Part shown: positions 15,053-23,920 of the stretch, one piece after another
How the letters are laid out: the number at the start of each line of letters is the position of its first letter
Position numbering within the stretch: position 1 is the stretch's first letter
Assembly (NCBI RefSeq): GCF_000340435.2
Contig: NZ_CP011883.2
Span: forward strand, 3,518,687-3,582,686
Direction: 5' to 3'
Length of the DNA: 64,000 bases
Source of the DNA: Mycobacterium haemophilum DSM 44634
Lineage (GTDB): Bacteria > Actinomycetota > Actinomycetes > Mycobacteriales > Mycobacteriaceae
Made by a program: the position numbers and the translations under genes
The notes under the pieces: model-generated
Databases searched by the model: none
Told to the model about the DNA's origin: nothing
Seen by the model: the letters and a program-made list of their open reading frames with translations, nothing else

Positions 15053-16264
15053 ATGCGGATCCTGATCTCCGGGGCCAGCATCTCTGGTCCTGTGCTGGCA
15101 TACTGGCTCACCCGGCACGGGTTCGAGGTCACCGTTGTCGAACGCGCGCCGGCTTTGCGAAAGACGGGTGGCCACGCTGTTGACCTGTTCCGGCCGTCGA
15201 TGGAGATTTCGGCGAAGATGGGTGTGCTGCCGCGGATCGAGGCGCTGGCCACCGGAACGAACGCGGCGACGATTTGTCGCGAGGGCACGCGCCGGCCGGT
15301 CCGCATCGATATCACCAAGGCTATCGGCGCCGTATCCGACTGGCACGTGGAAATCATGCGCGACGATCTCAGTGAGGCTTACTACGACGCCGGCCGCGAC
15401 CACGTCGAGTACCTATTCGGTGACTCGATCACGGCAATCTCCCCCGACGGCGAGGTGGCCTTCGAGCGCGCGGCGCCACGCAGGTTCGACCTCGTGGTCG
15501 GCGCCGACGGGCTGCACTCAAACGTTCGTCGCCTGGTTTTCGGTGAGGACGCCGGGCGTACCCAGTTCCTTGGCGGGTACCTGGCGGTGCAGTCGCTGCC
15601 GAAAACGCTTGCACACGAAGGCCAGATGATCAGTCACGTCGGCGCTGGCCGTCTGGCGGCGATCTACACCGCGCAGCCCCTCGACGATGCGCGCGCGGTG
15701 TTCCTGTTCCGCACCGAAAACGAACTCAAGTATCACTACCGAGATGCGTTGCGCCAGCAGGAGTTACTCCGTCAAGCGTTCGCCGGGATGCATCCGCAGG
15801 TGGACGGCTGGCTGGGCGAGCTCGACCGCACGCCCGCGTTCTACTTCGACTCGATCACCCAGTTACAGCTGGACAGCTGGTCGCGCGGGCGGGTCACACT
15901 GGTTGGTGACGCCGGGTACTGCCCGGGGCCCGCGGTCGGCGGCAGCACCAGCCTATCGGTGTTCGGCGCCTACGTGCTAGCCGGCGAACTAGCGCAGGCG
16001 AACGGAAATTACACGCAAGCGTTCGCGGCCTACGAACGGCTAATGGCTGATCCGGTGCGCCGCAGTCGCGCTTTCGCGCGCACCGTGGCCAAGAGCCTGG
16101 TACCCAGCTCCGCTGCCGGAGTGTGGGCGCTGACTCGCGGCGCACAACTGATTTCACTGCTGCCGGCCGGACTCACCAGGACGCTTGCAAGGTTAAACAC
16201 GAAAGGTGTGCGGTTCTACGACTCGATGCAGTTCAAGGACTACAGCGCAGCGACGGTCGGATAG
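15053..16264 (+). CDS. FAD-dependent monooxygenase
   Basis: Class A flavoprotein hydroxylase of 403 residues (PHBH/Tet(X) fold). The FAD-binding Rossmann start is ILISGASISGPVLAYWL (residues 3-19). The DG-type motif is DLVVGADGLHSNVR near 147-160, and the second FAD motif GDAGYCPGPAVGGS lies near 286-299. ATG 15053 follows GAGGAGC. It is divergent from a TetR gene with shared operators, so it is probably induced by an aromatic or antibiotic-like ligand. It is similar to Rv1260-type oxidoreductases from memory. The methyltransferase 26 bases downstream may be co-transcribed. Confidence 0.88.
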   Translation: MRILISGASISGPVLAYWLTRHGFEVTVVERAPALRKTGGHAVDLFRPSMEISAKMGVLPRIEALATGTNAATICREGTRRPVRIDITKAIGAVSDWHVEIMRDDLSEAYYDAGRDHVEYLFGDSITAISPDGEVAFERAAPRRFDLVVGADGLHSNVRRLVFGEDAGRTQFLGGYLAVQSLPKTLAHEGQMISHVGAGRLAAIYTAQPLDDARAVFLFRTENELKYHYRDALRQQELLRQAFAGMHPQVDGWLGELDRTPAFYFDSITQLQLDSWSRGRVTLVGDAGYCPGPAVGGSTSLSVFGAYVLAGELAQANGNYTQAFAAYERLMADPVRRSRAFARTVAKSLVPSSAAGVWALTRGAQLISLLPAGLTRTLARLNTKGVRFYDSMQFKDYSAATVG

Positions 16265-16290
16265 GAACTGCGCAAGGGATACCGTGGATC

Positions 16291-16932
16291 ATGGCTTCTC
16301 GACACACTTTGTTCCGGGTTTTTTATCGGCTCGGGTTTACCCCGTGGGATGGTCATGCGCAGGCAACCAGCCTGCTGGAATTGATCCAGGGAACCGCTGG
16401 CGTACCCGCGTTGTCGCCTGGCGCGGCGCTGGACGTCGGGTGCGGCACCGGTGACTCGTCGATTTACCTGGCCGAGCACGGATGGCAGGTCACCGGGGTT
16501 GACTTCGTGCCGAAGGCACTCGATAAGGCCCGCGCCAAGGCTCGTGCTGCCGGCGCGTCGGTCAACTTCGTCCAGGCTGATGTCACGCATCTGAGTCATG
16601 CAGGCATCGACGCGAAGTTCCAGTTGATTGTGGACAACGGCTGCTTGCATGGCATGAGCGACGGCGATCGTGACCGTTACGTCCAAGAGATCACCGCGGC
16701 CGCTGCCCCCAGCGCGCGGTTGTTGATCGTCGCCGCCCCACCCGGTGGCCCGGTGCGGTTCCTGGGACTCGATCAGGCCGAGGTCGAGCGCCGATTCACG
16801 CCTGCGTGGGTGCTGTTGTCGACGGCACAGGAAAAGATGGGGTTTGCCAACGGGTCCGCGTATCGACGCACACCGCTCGCGTGGATTGGCAACCGGTTCG
16901 CGGTGCGCTGCTACCTGCTGCAGCGCCAATAA
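16291..16932 (+). CDS. SAM-dependent methyltransferase
   Basis: Class I methyltransferase of 213 residues. The SAM-binding motif I is ALDVGCGTGDSSIYLAEHGW (about 46-65), the motif II acidic VTGVDFVPKAL, and motif post-I FQLIVDNGCLHG. ATG 16291 comes after a modest site, GCAAGGGATACCGTGGATC. It sits 26 bases after the flavin monooxygenase and converges on fadB. A tailoring role together with the monooxygenase is possible, but no substrate evidence exists. Confidence 0.82.
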   Translation: MASRHTLFRVFYRLGFTPWDGHAQATSLLELIQGTAGVPALSPGAALDVGCGTGDSSIYLAEHGWQVTGVDFVPKALDKARAKARAAGASVNFVQADVTHLSHAGIDAKFQLIVDNGCLHGMSDGDRDRYVQEITAAAAPSARLLIVAAPPGGPVRFLGLDQAEVERRFTPAWVLLSTAQEKMGFANGSAYRRTPLAWIGNRFAVRCYLLQRQ

Positions 16933-16943
16933 GTGCGCAGAAC

Positions 16944-19088
16944 TTACGTCAGCGACGCCGGCGGCAGGAACCGGTCGCCGTACTTGGCCGCCAGCTCGCG
17001 GGCTCGGGCCACGAAGGCCTCCTTGCCGGTACCGGCCGGGCCGGAGTAGCCGACGATGTACTGCGCGCTGCCACCGGTCCACGGCGGGAATCCGATGCCC
17101 ATGATCGACCCGATGTTGGCGTCGGCGGTCGACGTCAGCACGTTCTCGTCGAGGCACTTCTGCGTTTCCAGCGCCTCAGCGAACAGCATGCGATCGATCA
17201 TGTCCTGCAGCGGCGGCTCTGATGAGCCCGACTTGAAGGTCTCCCGCAGCCCGGGCCACAACCCGGACCGCTTGCCGTCGGCGTACTCGTAGAAGCCGGC
17301 GCCCTTCAAGCGCCCGGACCGACCGAGCTCAATCATCTTCTCCACCACGGCTTCTGCCGGGTGCGGCTCATAGGTGCCGCCGGCGTCCTCGACGCCCTTA
17401 CGGGTGGCGACCGCGATCTTGTGCATCAGCTCCAGGTTGAGCTCGTCGGACAACTGCAGCGGCGGCGCCGGGTAACCGGCCTGCGAGCCCGCCTGTTCGA
17501 TCGAAGCCGGCTCGACCCCTTCACCGAGCATCGCCAGCGCCTCGTTGACGAAGGTGCCGATGACGCGCGATGTGAAAAAGCCGCGGCTGTCGTTGACCAC
17601 GATCGGGGTCTTGCCGATGGCCAGCGTGTAGTCGAAGACCCGCGCCAGCGCCTCGTCAGAAGTCTTCTCGCCCTTGATGATTTCGACCAGCGGCATCTTG
17701 TCGACCGGCGAGAAGAAGTGGATCCCAATAAAGTCCTCCTGCCGCTTGACGCCGGTCGCCAGACCGGTGATCGGCAGCGTGGAGGTATTCGACCCCAGGA
17801 CCGCGTTGGGCTCGACGATGTCCTCGATCTCCTGGAACACCTTGTGCTTGAGTTCCTGGTTCTCGAAGACGGCTTCGATTACGAAGTCGACGCCCTTGAG
17901 ATCGGCAGGGTCGGCCGTCGGGGTGATGCGCGCCAGCAGGGCGTCACTCTTCTGCTGCGTGGTGCGTCCCCGCTCGAGCGCCTTGGCTTCCAGCTTCTCC
18001 GAGTAACCCTTGCCCTTCTGCGCGGCCTCAGGACTCACGTCCTTAAGCACCACGTCGTAACCGGCCTTGGCCGAGACATAGGCGATGCCGGCGCCCATCA
18101 TGCCCGCACCCAGCACACCGATCTTCTTGATCGGCGTCTTGCCAATGCCCTCGGGACGCGAACCTCCACCGTTGATGTGCTGCAGGTCGAAGAAGAACGC
18201 CTGGATCATGTTCTTGGCGACCTGGCCGGTGACCAGCGAAGCGAAGTAACGGCTCTCAATACGGCTGGCGGTGTCGAAGTCGACCTGCGCGCCTTCAACC
18301 GCGGCGGACAGGATGGCCTTCGGCGCCGGCATCGGCGCGCCCTTGAGCTGCTTGCGCAGCAGCGACGGGAACGACGGCAGGATGGCCGCCAGCCCCGGCG
18401 AGGACGGAGTGCCGCCGGGCATCTTGTAGCCCTTCTTGTCCCACGGCTGCTCGTGCGCCTCCGGGTTGGCCTTGATCCAGGCCTTGGCCGCGGGCACCAA
18501 CTCGTCGACCGTCGGCAGCAGCTCGTCGACCAGCCCGATCTCCTTAGCCTTGGCCGGCTTGAAGCGGGTGCCCTGCGACAAGATGTTGACGAACGCATTC
18601 TGGATGCCGAACATCCGCACCGTGCGGGTCACCCCGCCGCCGCCGGGCAACAGGCCCAGCGTGACTTCGGGCAGGCCGAGCTGGCTGCCCTTGACGTCGG
18701 CGGCGATCCGGTGATGACACGCCAGCGCGATCTCCAGGCCGCCGCCCAGCGCGGCGCCGTTGATCGCGGCGACGACCGGCTTGCCCAGCGTTTCCAGGGT
18801 GCGCAGCTGCTTCTTGACCGTCTCGACAGTGTCGAAGGACTGCCCAGCATCCTCGGGTCCGGCATTGATCATCGCGGTGAGGTCGCCGCCGGCGAAGAAC
18901 GTCTTCTTCGCGCTGGTGATCACCACACCGGCAATCGAATCCTTTTCCGCGACAAGGCGATCCACCGCCTTGCCCATCGACTCGAGGTAGGCCTCGTTCA
19001 TCACGTTGGCCGACCCGGACGGGTCGTCCATGGTCAGTGTGACGATGCCGTCGGCGTCCTTGTCCCACTGAATTGTGTTGTCTGCCAT
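16944..19088 (-). CDS. fadB: Fatty acid oxidation multifunctional protein alpha subunit FadB
   Basis: Trifunctional beta-oxidation alpha subunit of 714 residues. The N-terminal enoyl-CoA hydratase domain (1-~300) has the oxyanion-hole stretch INGAALGGGLEIALACHHRIA and the catalytic Glu in LGLPEVTLGLLPGGGG. The 3-hydroxyacyl-CoA dehydrogenase domain (~320-700) has the NAD motif GVLGAGMMGAGIA and HFFSPVDKMPLVEII. ATG 19088 gives the MADNTIQWDKDADG start of Rv0860. It lies 4 bases after fadA and forms the fadAB operon (trifunctional complex). Confidence 0.96.
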   Translation of the reverse strand: MADNTIQWDKDADGIVTLTMDDPSGSANVMNEAYLESMGKAVDRLVAEKDSIAGVVITSAKKTFFAGGDLTAMINAGPEDAGQSFDTVETVKKQLRTLETLGKPVVAAINGAALGGGLEIALACHHRIAADVKGSQLGLPEVTLGLLPGGGGVTRTVRMFGIQNAFVNILSQGTRFKPAKAKEIGLVDELLPTVDELVPAAKAWIKANPEAHEQPWDKKGYKMPGGTPSSPGLAAILPSFPSLLRKQLKGAPMPAPKAILSAAVEGAQVDFDTASRIESRYFASLVTGQVAKNMIQAFFFDLQHINGGGSRPEGIGKTPIKKIGVLGAGMMGAGIAYVSAKAGYDVVLKDVSPEAAQKGKGYSEKLEAKALERGRTTQQKSDALLARITPTADPADLKGVDFVIEAVFENQELKHKVFQEIEDIVEPNAVLGSNTSTLPITGLATGVKRQEDFIGIHFFSPVDKMPLVEIIKGEKTSDEALARVFDYTLAIGKTPIVVNDSRGFFTSRVIGTFVNEALAMLGEGVEPASIEQAGSQAGYPAPPLQLSDELNLELMHKIAVATRKGVEDAGGTYEPHPAEAVVEKMIELGRSGRLKGAGFYEYADGKRSGLWPGLRETFKSGSSEPPLQDMIDRMLFAEALETQKCLDENVLTSTADANIGSIMGIGFPPWTGGSAQYIVGYSGPAGTGKEAFVARARELAAKYGDRFLPPASLT

Positions 19089-19092
19089 GCGA

Positions 19093-20304
19093 TTAAACCC
19101 TCTCGATGATGGTTGCAACACCCATGCCGCCGCCGATGCACAGCGTGACGAGCGCACGCCGGGCGTTGCGGCGCTCCAGTTCGTCGACCATGGTGCCCAG
19201 AATCATTGCGCCGGTAGCACCCAGCGGGTGGCCCATCGCGATCGCACCGCCGTTGACGTTGAGCTTCTCGTCCGGGATGTTCAGATCCTTCTGGAACTTC
19301 AGCACCACCGACGCGAACGCCTCGTTCAGCTCGAACAGGTCGATGTCGTCAACCGTCAACCCGGCGCGGTCGAGCACCTTGCGGGTGGCGGGGGTGGGAC
19401 CGGTCAGCATGATGACCGGGTCGGCGCCGCTGGTGGCGGTGGCCACCATGCGCGCCCGCGGGGTCAGGCCCTGCGACTTCCCGGCAGCCTCGCTACCGAT
19501 CATCACCAGGGCCGCTCCATCGACAATCCCCGAGCTGTTGCCGCCGGTGTGGACGTGGTTGATCTTCTCCACCCAGTGGTATTTCTGCAACGCGACGTCG
19601 TCGAAGCCGCCCATCGCCGCCAGGCCCTCGAAAGCCGGCTTCAGCTTGCCCAGGCCCTCCTTGGTGGTGTCGGGCCGCATGTGCTCGTCGTGGTCGAGGA
19701 TCAACAGGCCGTTCTGGTCGCGGACCGGTACCACGGACTTGGCGAAGTAGCCGCCCGACCATGCGGCCGCGGCCTTCTCCTGGCTGCGCAGCGCGTAGGC
19801 GTCGACGTCGTCACGGGAGAAACCCTCGATGGTGGCGATCAGGTCGGCACCGATGCCCTGCGGGACGAACATGACGTCGTAGTTGGTCGCCGGGTCCAGG
19901 CCCATGGCGCCGCCGTCGGATCCCATCGGAACCCGGCTCATCGACTCCACACCGCCGGCTAGGACCAGGTCGTCCCAGCCGGAGCGCACCTTCTGCGCGG
20001 CGGTGTTGACGGCCTCAAGCCCCGATGCACAGAACCGGTTGAGCTGCACCCCGCCGGCGGTGACGGGCAGGTCAGCGGCCAGCACCGCGGCGCGGGCAAT
20101 GTCGCCACCCTGGTCACCCACCGGTGAAACGCAGCCCAAGATGACGTCGCTGACCAGGTTCTCGTCGAGGTCGGGGTTGCGTTTGCGCAGCTCCTCAATC
20201 AGCCCGACGACTAGGCTCACCGGCTTGACCTCGTGCAACGATCCGTTCTTCTGCTTACCGCGAGGGGTGCGGATGGCCTCGTAGATGAAGGCTTCTTCGG
20301 ACAT
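19093..20304 (-). CDS. fadA: Acetyl-CoA acyltransferase (3-ketoacyl-CoA thiolase) FadA
   Basis: Beta-oxidation thiolase of 403 residues, the same length as Rv0859. The nucleophilic Cys lies in NRFCASGLEAVN (about residue 92). The catalytic His is in GGAIAMGHPLGATGA and the second active-site Cys in VTLCIGGGMGVA. ATG 20304 follows AGGAAG. First gene of the fadA-fadB operon; the two subunits form the membrane-associated trifunctional enzyme that acts on long-chain 3-ketoacyl-CoA. Confidence 0.96.
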   Translation of the reverse strand: MSEEAFIYEAIRTPRGKQKNGSLHEVKPVSLVVGLIEELRKRNPDLDENLVSDVILGCVSPVGDQGGDIARAAVLAADLPVTAGGVQLNRFCASGLEAVNTAAQKVRSGWDDLVLAGGVESMSRVPMGSDGGAMGLDPATNYDVMFVPQGIGADLIATIEGFSRDDVDAYALRSQEKAAAAWSGGYFAKSVVPVRDQNGLLILDHDEHMRPDTTKEGLGKLKPAFEGLAAMGGFDDVALQKYHWVEKINHVHTGGNSSGIVDGAALVMIGSEAAGKSQGLTPRARMVATATSGADPVIMLTGPTPATRKVLDRAGLTVDDIDLFELNEAFASVVLKFQKDLNIPDEKLNVNGGAIAMGHPLGATGAMILGTMVDELERRNARRALVTLCIGGGMGVATIIERV

Positions 20305-20430
20305 GTCGGCTTCCTGTTCGCAAAAAAAAGGGGGTTTAGATCCGTCTTAAAGACTAGGTCCAGTACAGGCACACTAACAGGGGGTTCGGCCAACCTGTTG
20401 GTTGGGCAAGGCTTTGCTGGTCAGACGGCT

Positions 20431-20490
20431 GAACGTGAAGCTACGCGCACGTTCGGAGCCGAACGTGAAGCTGCGCGCACGTTCGCGGCG
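20431..20490. repeat. Two 30-bp tandem repeats with internal dyad
   Basis: Units 20431-20460 and 20461-20490 each begin GAACGTGAAGCT and contain the inverted arms GAACGTG and CACGTTC separated by 10 bases. The units differ at few positions. They lie between divergent fadA and dapC, 29 bases before the dapC start. They could be an operator pair or a dispersed mycobacterial repeat. Confidence 0.6.
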
Positions 20491-20518
20491 CAGCCCGCAC
20501 ACAATAAGCTCGGCCATC

Positions 20519-21712
20519 ATGACGGTGTCGCGACTACGGCCCTACACGACCACGGTGTTCGCCGAAATGTCGGCTCTGGCTGCGCGCATCGGTGCAGTAA
20601 ACCTCGGGCAAGGCTTTCCCGACGAGGACGGACCGCCGGCGATGCTGAAGGCCGCGCAAGACGCCATCACCGGCGGAGTCAACCAGTACCCACCGGGGAT
20701 AGGCATCGCTGGGCTGCGGCAGGCCATCGCCGCGCAACGCCAGCGGCATTTTGACATCGAGTACGACCCCGACACCGAGGTGCTGGTGACGGTTGGGGCC
20801 ACCGAGGCCATCGCGGCGGCGGTGATCGGCCTGATCGAACCCGGCTCAGAGGTAGTGCTACTCGAGCCGTTCTACGACTCATATTCGCCAGCGGTGGCGA
20901 TGGCCGGCGCGAATCGGGTAGCCGTACCTCTGGTACCCGATGGCCGCGGCTTTGCGCTGGATGCCGACGCATTGCGACGGGCGCTGACACCTCGGACCCG
21001 CGCGTTGATCGTCAACTCACCGCACAACCCCACCGGCGTGGTGCTGAGCGCAACCGAGTTGGCCGAGATAGCGGAGATCGCCGTGGCGGCAGACCTGTTG
21101 GTGATTACCGATGAGGTATATGAGCACCTGGTGTTCGAGGACCGAAAGCACCTGCCGCTGGCCGGCTTTGACGGCATGGCCGAACGCACGATCACCATTT
21201 CCAGCGCGGCTAAGATGTTCAACTGCACCGGCTGGAAGATCGGGTGGGCCTGCGGCCCATCCGATCTCATCGCCGGGGTGCGGGCCGCAAAACAGTACCT
21301 GAGCTACGTCGGCGGCGCGCCGTTTCAGCCGGCGGTGGCCCTGGCGCTGGACACCGAGGACACCTGGGTGGCCGCGCTTCGGAGTTCTTTGCAGGCCAGA
21401 CGCGATCGGCTGGCGTCGGGACTGACCGAGATCGGCTTCGAAGTGCACAACAGCTACGGCACGTACTTCCTTTGCGCCGACCCGCGTCCGCTGGGTTACG
21501 ACGACAGCGCGGCATTCTGCGCAGCCTTGCCGGACAAGGTCGGCGTAGCCGCCATCCCGATGTCGGCATTCTGCGATCCGGCAGCCGAGCACGCTGCAAA
21601 ACAAGCCGACGTGTGGAATCACCTGGTGCGCTTTACCTTCTGCAAACGCGACGACACCCTCGACGAGGCGATCAGGCGACTCTCCGCGCTCGGGAACGGA
21701 TCCACTACGTAG
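20519..21712 (+). CDS. dapC: PLP-dependent aminotransferase (N-succinyldiaminopimelate aminotransferase type)
   Basis: Fold-type I aminotransferase of 397 residues, the same length as Rv0858c, which is assigned as the lysine-pathway enzyme DapC. Substrate-binding motifs are VNLGQGFPDEDGPP and NQYPPGIG. NSPHNPTG holds the PLP-contacting Asn, TDEVYEHLVF follows, and the PLP Lys lies in SSAAKMFNCTGWKIGW (about 232). ATG 20519 gives the conserved MTVSRLRPYTTTVF start. Kynurenine aminotransferase-like sequences are very similar, so side activity is possible. Its last codons overlap the neighbouring START-like gene tail to tail by 8 bases. Confidence 0.92.
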   Translation: MTVSRLRPYTTTVFAEMSALAARIGAVNLGQGFPDEDGPPAMLKAAQDAITGGVNQYPPGIGIAGLRQAIAAQRQRHFDIEYDPDTEVLVTVGATEAIAAAVIGLIEPGSEVVLLEPFYDSYSPAVAMAGANRVAVPLVPDGRGFALDADALRRALTPRTRALIVNSPHNPTGVVLSATELAEIAEIAVAADLLVITDEVYEHLVFEDRKHLPLAGFDGMAERTITISSAAKMFNCTGWKIGWACGPSDLIAGVRAAKQYLSYVGGAPFQPAVALALDTEDTWVAALRSSLQARRDRLASGLTEIGFEVHNSYGTYFLCADPRPLGYDDSAAFCAALPDKVGVAAIPMSAFCDPAAEHAAKQADVWNHLVRFTFCKRDDTLDEAIRRLSALGNGSTT

Positions 21713-22160
21713 ACCCCTCCGCACGGTCCCGACTCATGACGAAGTCCCGCAAGCCTTCCGTTGCGGCTTTGAGGACTTTCTCGCGACCTCGATTAAGCAG
21801 AAACTCCGGCAGCGGCGCCGACGGCTCTATGGTGATGGCGAAACGCACCCGCGTCTTGTCCTCCCCCTCCGGTCGCAGGGTGTACTCGACGTGCTGGCCG
21901 TGCTGATGAGAAGTCTTGTGGGCGTCCCACACCAGCCAGTCAGGTCCCCAGTGGAATTCGAGCAGTTCCCGATCGGCGATCCCGATCACTTTGACCGCGA
22001 CCTTGACATGGTGCGGCCGCCCGTCGGGATAGGTGTCGATGACTTCAGCCTTCTTGTGCACCGACGACCACAACGGCACCGAGCGGACATCAGCTAGCGC
22101 ATCCAGAATCACTTCCAGGGAGGCATCAATGATGATTTCTCGCGCTGCTTGTACGGCCAT
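21705..22160 (-). CDS. START-like (SRPBCC/polyketide cyclase) protein, Rv0857-like
   Basis: Small helix-grip protein of 151 residues with the SRPBCC pattern AREIIIDASLEVILDALADVRSVPLWSS near the start and a long C-terminal helix. HHVKVAVKVIG and HQHGQHVEYTLRPEGEDKTRVRFAI are shared with the next gene downstream in sequence (22212). Members bind lipids or other hydrophobic ligands; the ligand here is unknown. ATG 22160. One of three related genes with far between them (Rv0857, Rv0856, Rv0854). Confidence 0.88.
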   Translation of the reverse strand: MAVQAAREIIIDASLEVILDALADVRSVPLWSSVHKKAEVIDTYPDGRPHHVKVAVKVIGIADRELLEFHWGPDWLVWDAHKTSHQHGQHVEYTLRPEGEDKTRVRFAITIEPSAPLPEFLLNRGREKVLKAATEGLRDFVMSRDRAEGST

Positions 22161-22211
22161 CGGTACAAAGTTAGCAATCCGATTTCGTTGAGCCGGCAAA
22201 GCCGGCAAAAA

Positions 22212-22670
22212 TCAGCCACCGCGTTCCTGGACCGGCCGGTTTCTTAACACCCACTTGCGCAGCCCTTCCGTCGCGGCATCTAACACGATCTTGGTCGCAC
22301 GTTTAACAACGAAACCTGGAATCGGCCCCGACGGCTCGACGGTGATATCAAAACGCACCCGCGTCTGATCGACACCTTCAGGTTTGACGCTGTACTCGAC
22401 ATGCTGTCCATGCTGCTGGAACGTCTCTTTAGCGTCCCACACCACCCAGTCAGGACCCCAGTGATATTCCAGGATCTCAGTATCGACTAAACCAAGAACC
22501 TTGACGATGGTCTTCACATGGTGCGGCCGACCATCCGGGTAGCGGTCAAGGATTTCAACCCGTTTGTGGACCGGAGACCACGCCGACAAGACGCTAACAT
22601 CGCTGAGCGCCTCCATGACCAGATCCGGCGGCGCATCGATCACAAATTCCCGCGATGCTTGTACAGCCAC
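22212..22670 (-). CDS. START-like (SRPBCC) protein, Rv0856-like
   Basis: Paralogue of the protein at 21705, 152 residues from GTG 22670 after GGAAG. Shared pieces are ASREFVIDAPPDLVMEALSDV, PDGRPHHVK and QQHGQHVEYSVKPEG, so the two arose by tandem duplication. H37Rv Rv0856 is shorter as I recall it. It is probably co-transcribed with far (gap 57 bases). A role in handling the acyl-CoA substrates of the neighbouring racemase is a guess from context. Confidence 0.86.
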   Translation of the reverse strand: MAVQASREFVIDAPPDLVMEALSDVSVLSAWSPVHKRVEILDRYPDGRPHHVKTIVKVLGLVDTEILEYHWGPDWVVWDAKETFQQHGQHVEYSVKPEGVDQTRVRFDITVEPSGPIPGFVVKRATKIVLDAATEGLRKWVLRNRPVQERGG

Positions 22671-22727
22671 TGCTTCCAAGCTAGCAACGCGGTCCTGCCC
22701 GCGCATGGCGAATGGGCAACGACTTTG

Positions 22728-23915
22728 TCACCAACCAATTTCGGTAATCGACGTGGTGGCCGCAGGCGGCGGACCGACCGGTCCGGCGGGTGTTCGAGAA
22801 AACCGCGGAGCCGGCGCGGCCTGGTCAACACCGTGACAGGTGATCACCGTCGACCGAGCTCTCAGATGGTCGTTGCTTGCGGCCTCGCTCCACGTCAACA
22901 CCGGGGTGACGCAAGCATCGGTGCCGGCGAAAACCTGCGTCCACTGGTCTTGGGTCTGACTGGCGAACCGCTGCGCGAAGATCTCATGCATCTGCTGATA
23001 TGAAGCGATGTCGAGCTGACTCGGCACCTCCTCGGCCGATAGACCGAGCCCGGTCAGCAACGCCGCGAAAAACTGCGGCTCGATGGCACCGACGGCCATG
23101 TATTTGCCGTCAGCGGTCTCATAGCAACGATAAAACGGGGCACCACCGTCGAGCAGGAACGACTCGCGCTCGTCGCGCAGCGCGCCGGTCGACTTCATGG
23201 TCCACATCATCTGGGCCAGCACGCTGACCCCGTCGACCATCGCGGCGTCGACGATTTGCCCCTTGCCGGAACGTTCCCGTTCATACAGCGCGACCACAAT
23301 GCCCAGCAACACCAACATCGAGCCGCCGCCGAAGTCCGCGACCAGGTTCAGCGGCGGCATCGGCGGCCGGTCGCGGTATCCCAGCGCCGACAGCGCACCG
23401 GTCTGCGACAGGTAGTTGATGTCGTGACCCGCCGTCGAGGCCAGCGGCCCGTCCTGTCCCCAACCGGTAATACGCGCGAAGATCAGTCGGGGGTTGATCG
23501 CCGCGCAGTCGTCGGGACCGATGCCCAGTCGCTCGCAGGTGCCAGGCCGGAAGCAGTCCAACAACACATCGGCCTTGGCTGCCAGCTCCAATAGCGCCGC
23601 CGACTGCGTCTTGATGTCCAGGTCGACGATTCGCTTTCCGCGGTGCAGCAGATCGCGGTCCTCGGACAGCATCGTCACGCCCGCTCGGTGGCGACCCTCT
23701 TCGCCCGGCTTCGCCGCGCTTGCGATCGCCACGCCTGTTTGGTGGCGACCCTCTTCGCCCGGCTTCGCCGCGCTTGCGATCGCCACGCCGCCGGGACGGC
23801 GCACCCGCACCACGTCAGCGCCGAGGTCGGCCAACACCATCCCCGCGTGCGGTCCCGGTCCGATGCCGCCGAGTTCGATGACCTTGACCCCGGCCAGGGG
23901 ACCCGCGGAAGTCAC
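22728..23915 (-). CDS. far: Fatty-acid-CoA racemase (alpha-methylacyl-CoA racemase family)
   Basis: Class III CoA-transferase family enzyme of 395 residues that epimerises 2-methylacyl-CoA. It shows the N-terminal GPLAGVKVIELGGIGPGPHAGM, the RPGT turn in DCFRPGTCERLG, and the catalytic His/Asp region ITGWGQDGPLASTAGHDINY. From memory the H37Rv protein (Rv0855) has 359 residues. The excess of about 36 is two in-frame copies of an 18-residue unit, GVAIASAAKPGEEGRHxx, inserted after VVRVRRPG at residues 43-78. GTG 23915 is the start. It sits between START-like genes in one minus-strand cluster. Confidence 0.9.
   Translation of the reverse strand: MTSAGPLAGVKVIELGGIGPGPHAGMVLADLGADVVRVRRPGGVAIASAAKPGEEGRHQTGVAIASAAKPGEEGRHRAGVTMLSEDRDLLHRGKRIVDLDIKTQSAALLELAAKADVLLDCFRPGTCERLGIGPDDCAAINPRLIFARITGWGQDGPLASTAGHDINYLSQTGALSALGYRDRPPMPPLNLVADFGGGSMLVLLGIVVALYERERSGKGQIVDAAMVDGVSVLAQMMWTMKSTGALRDERESFLLDGGAPFYRCYETADGKYMAVGAIEPQFFAALLTGLGLSAEEVPSQLDIASYQQMHEIFAQRFASQTQDQWTQVFAGTDACVTPVLTWSEAASNDHLRARSTVITCHGVDQAAPAPRFSRTPAGPVGPPPAATTSITEIGW
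23687..23786. repeat. 54-bp tandem repeat inside far
   Basis: GGTGGCGACCCTCTTCGCCC... begins at 23687 and again at 23741, a period of exactly 54 bp, and the second copy fades at about 23786. The sequence CTTCGCCCGGCTTCGCCGCGCTTGCGATCGCCAC is familiar to me as a dispersed mycobacterial element. The copies keep the far reading frame open and add 36 residues. Confidence 0.8.
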
Positions 23916-23920
23916 GATGA

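Noticed and set aside
17361..19109. 582-codon plus-strand frame opposite fadB
   Set aside because: Composition is Arg/His/Asp-rich shadow of a high-GC gene; the minus strand is FadB end to end.
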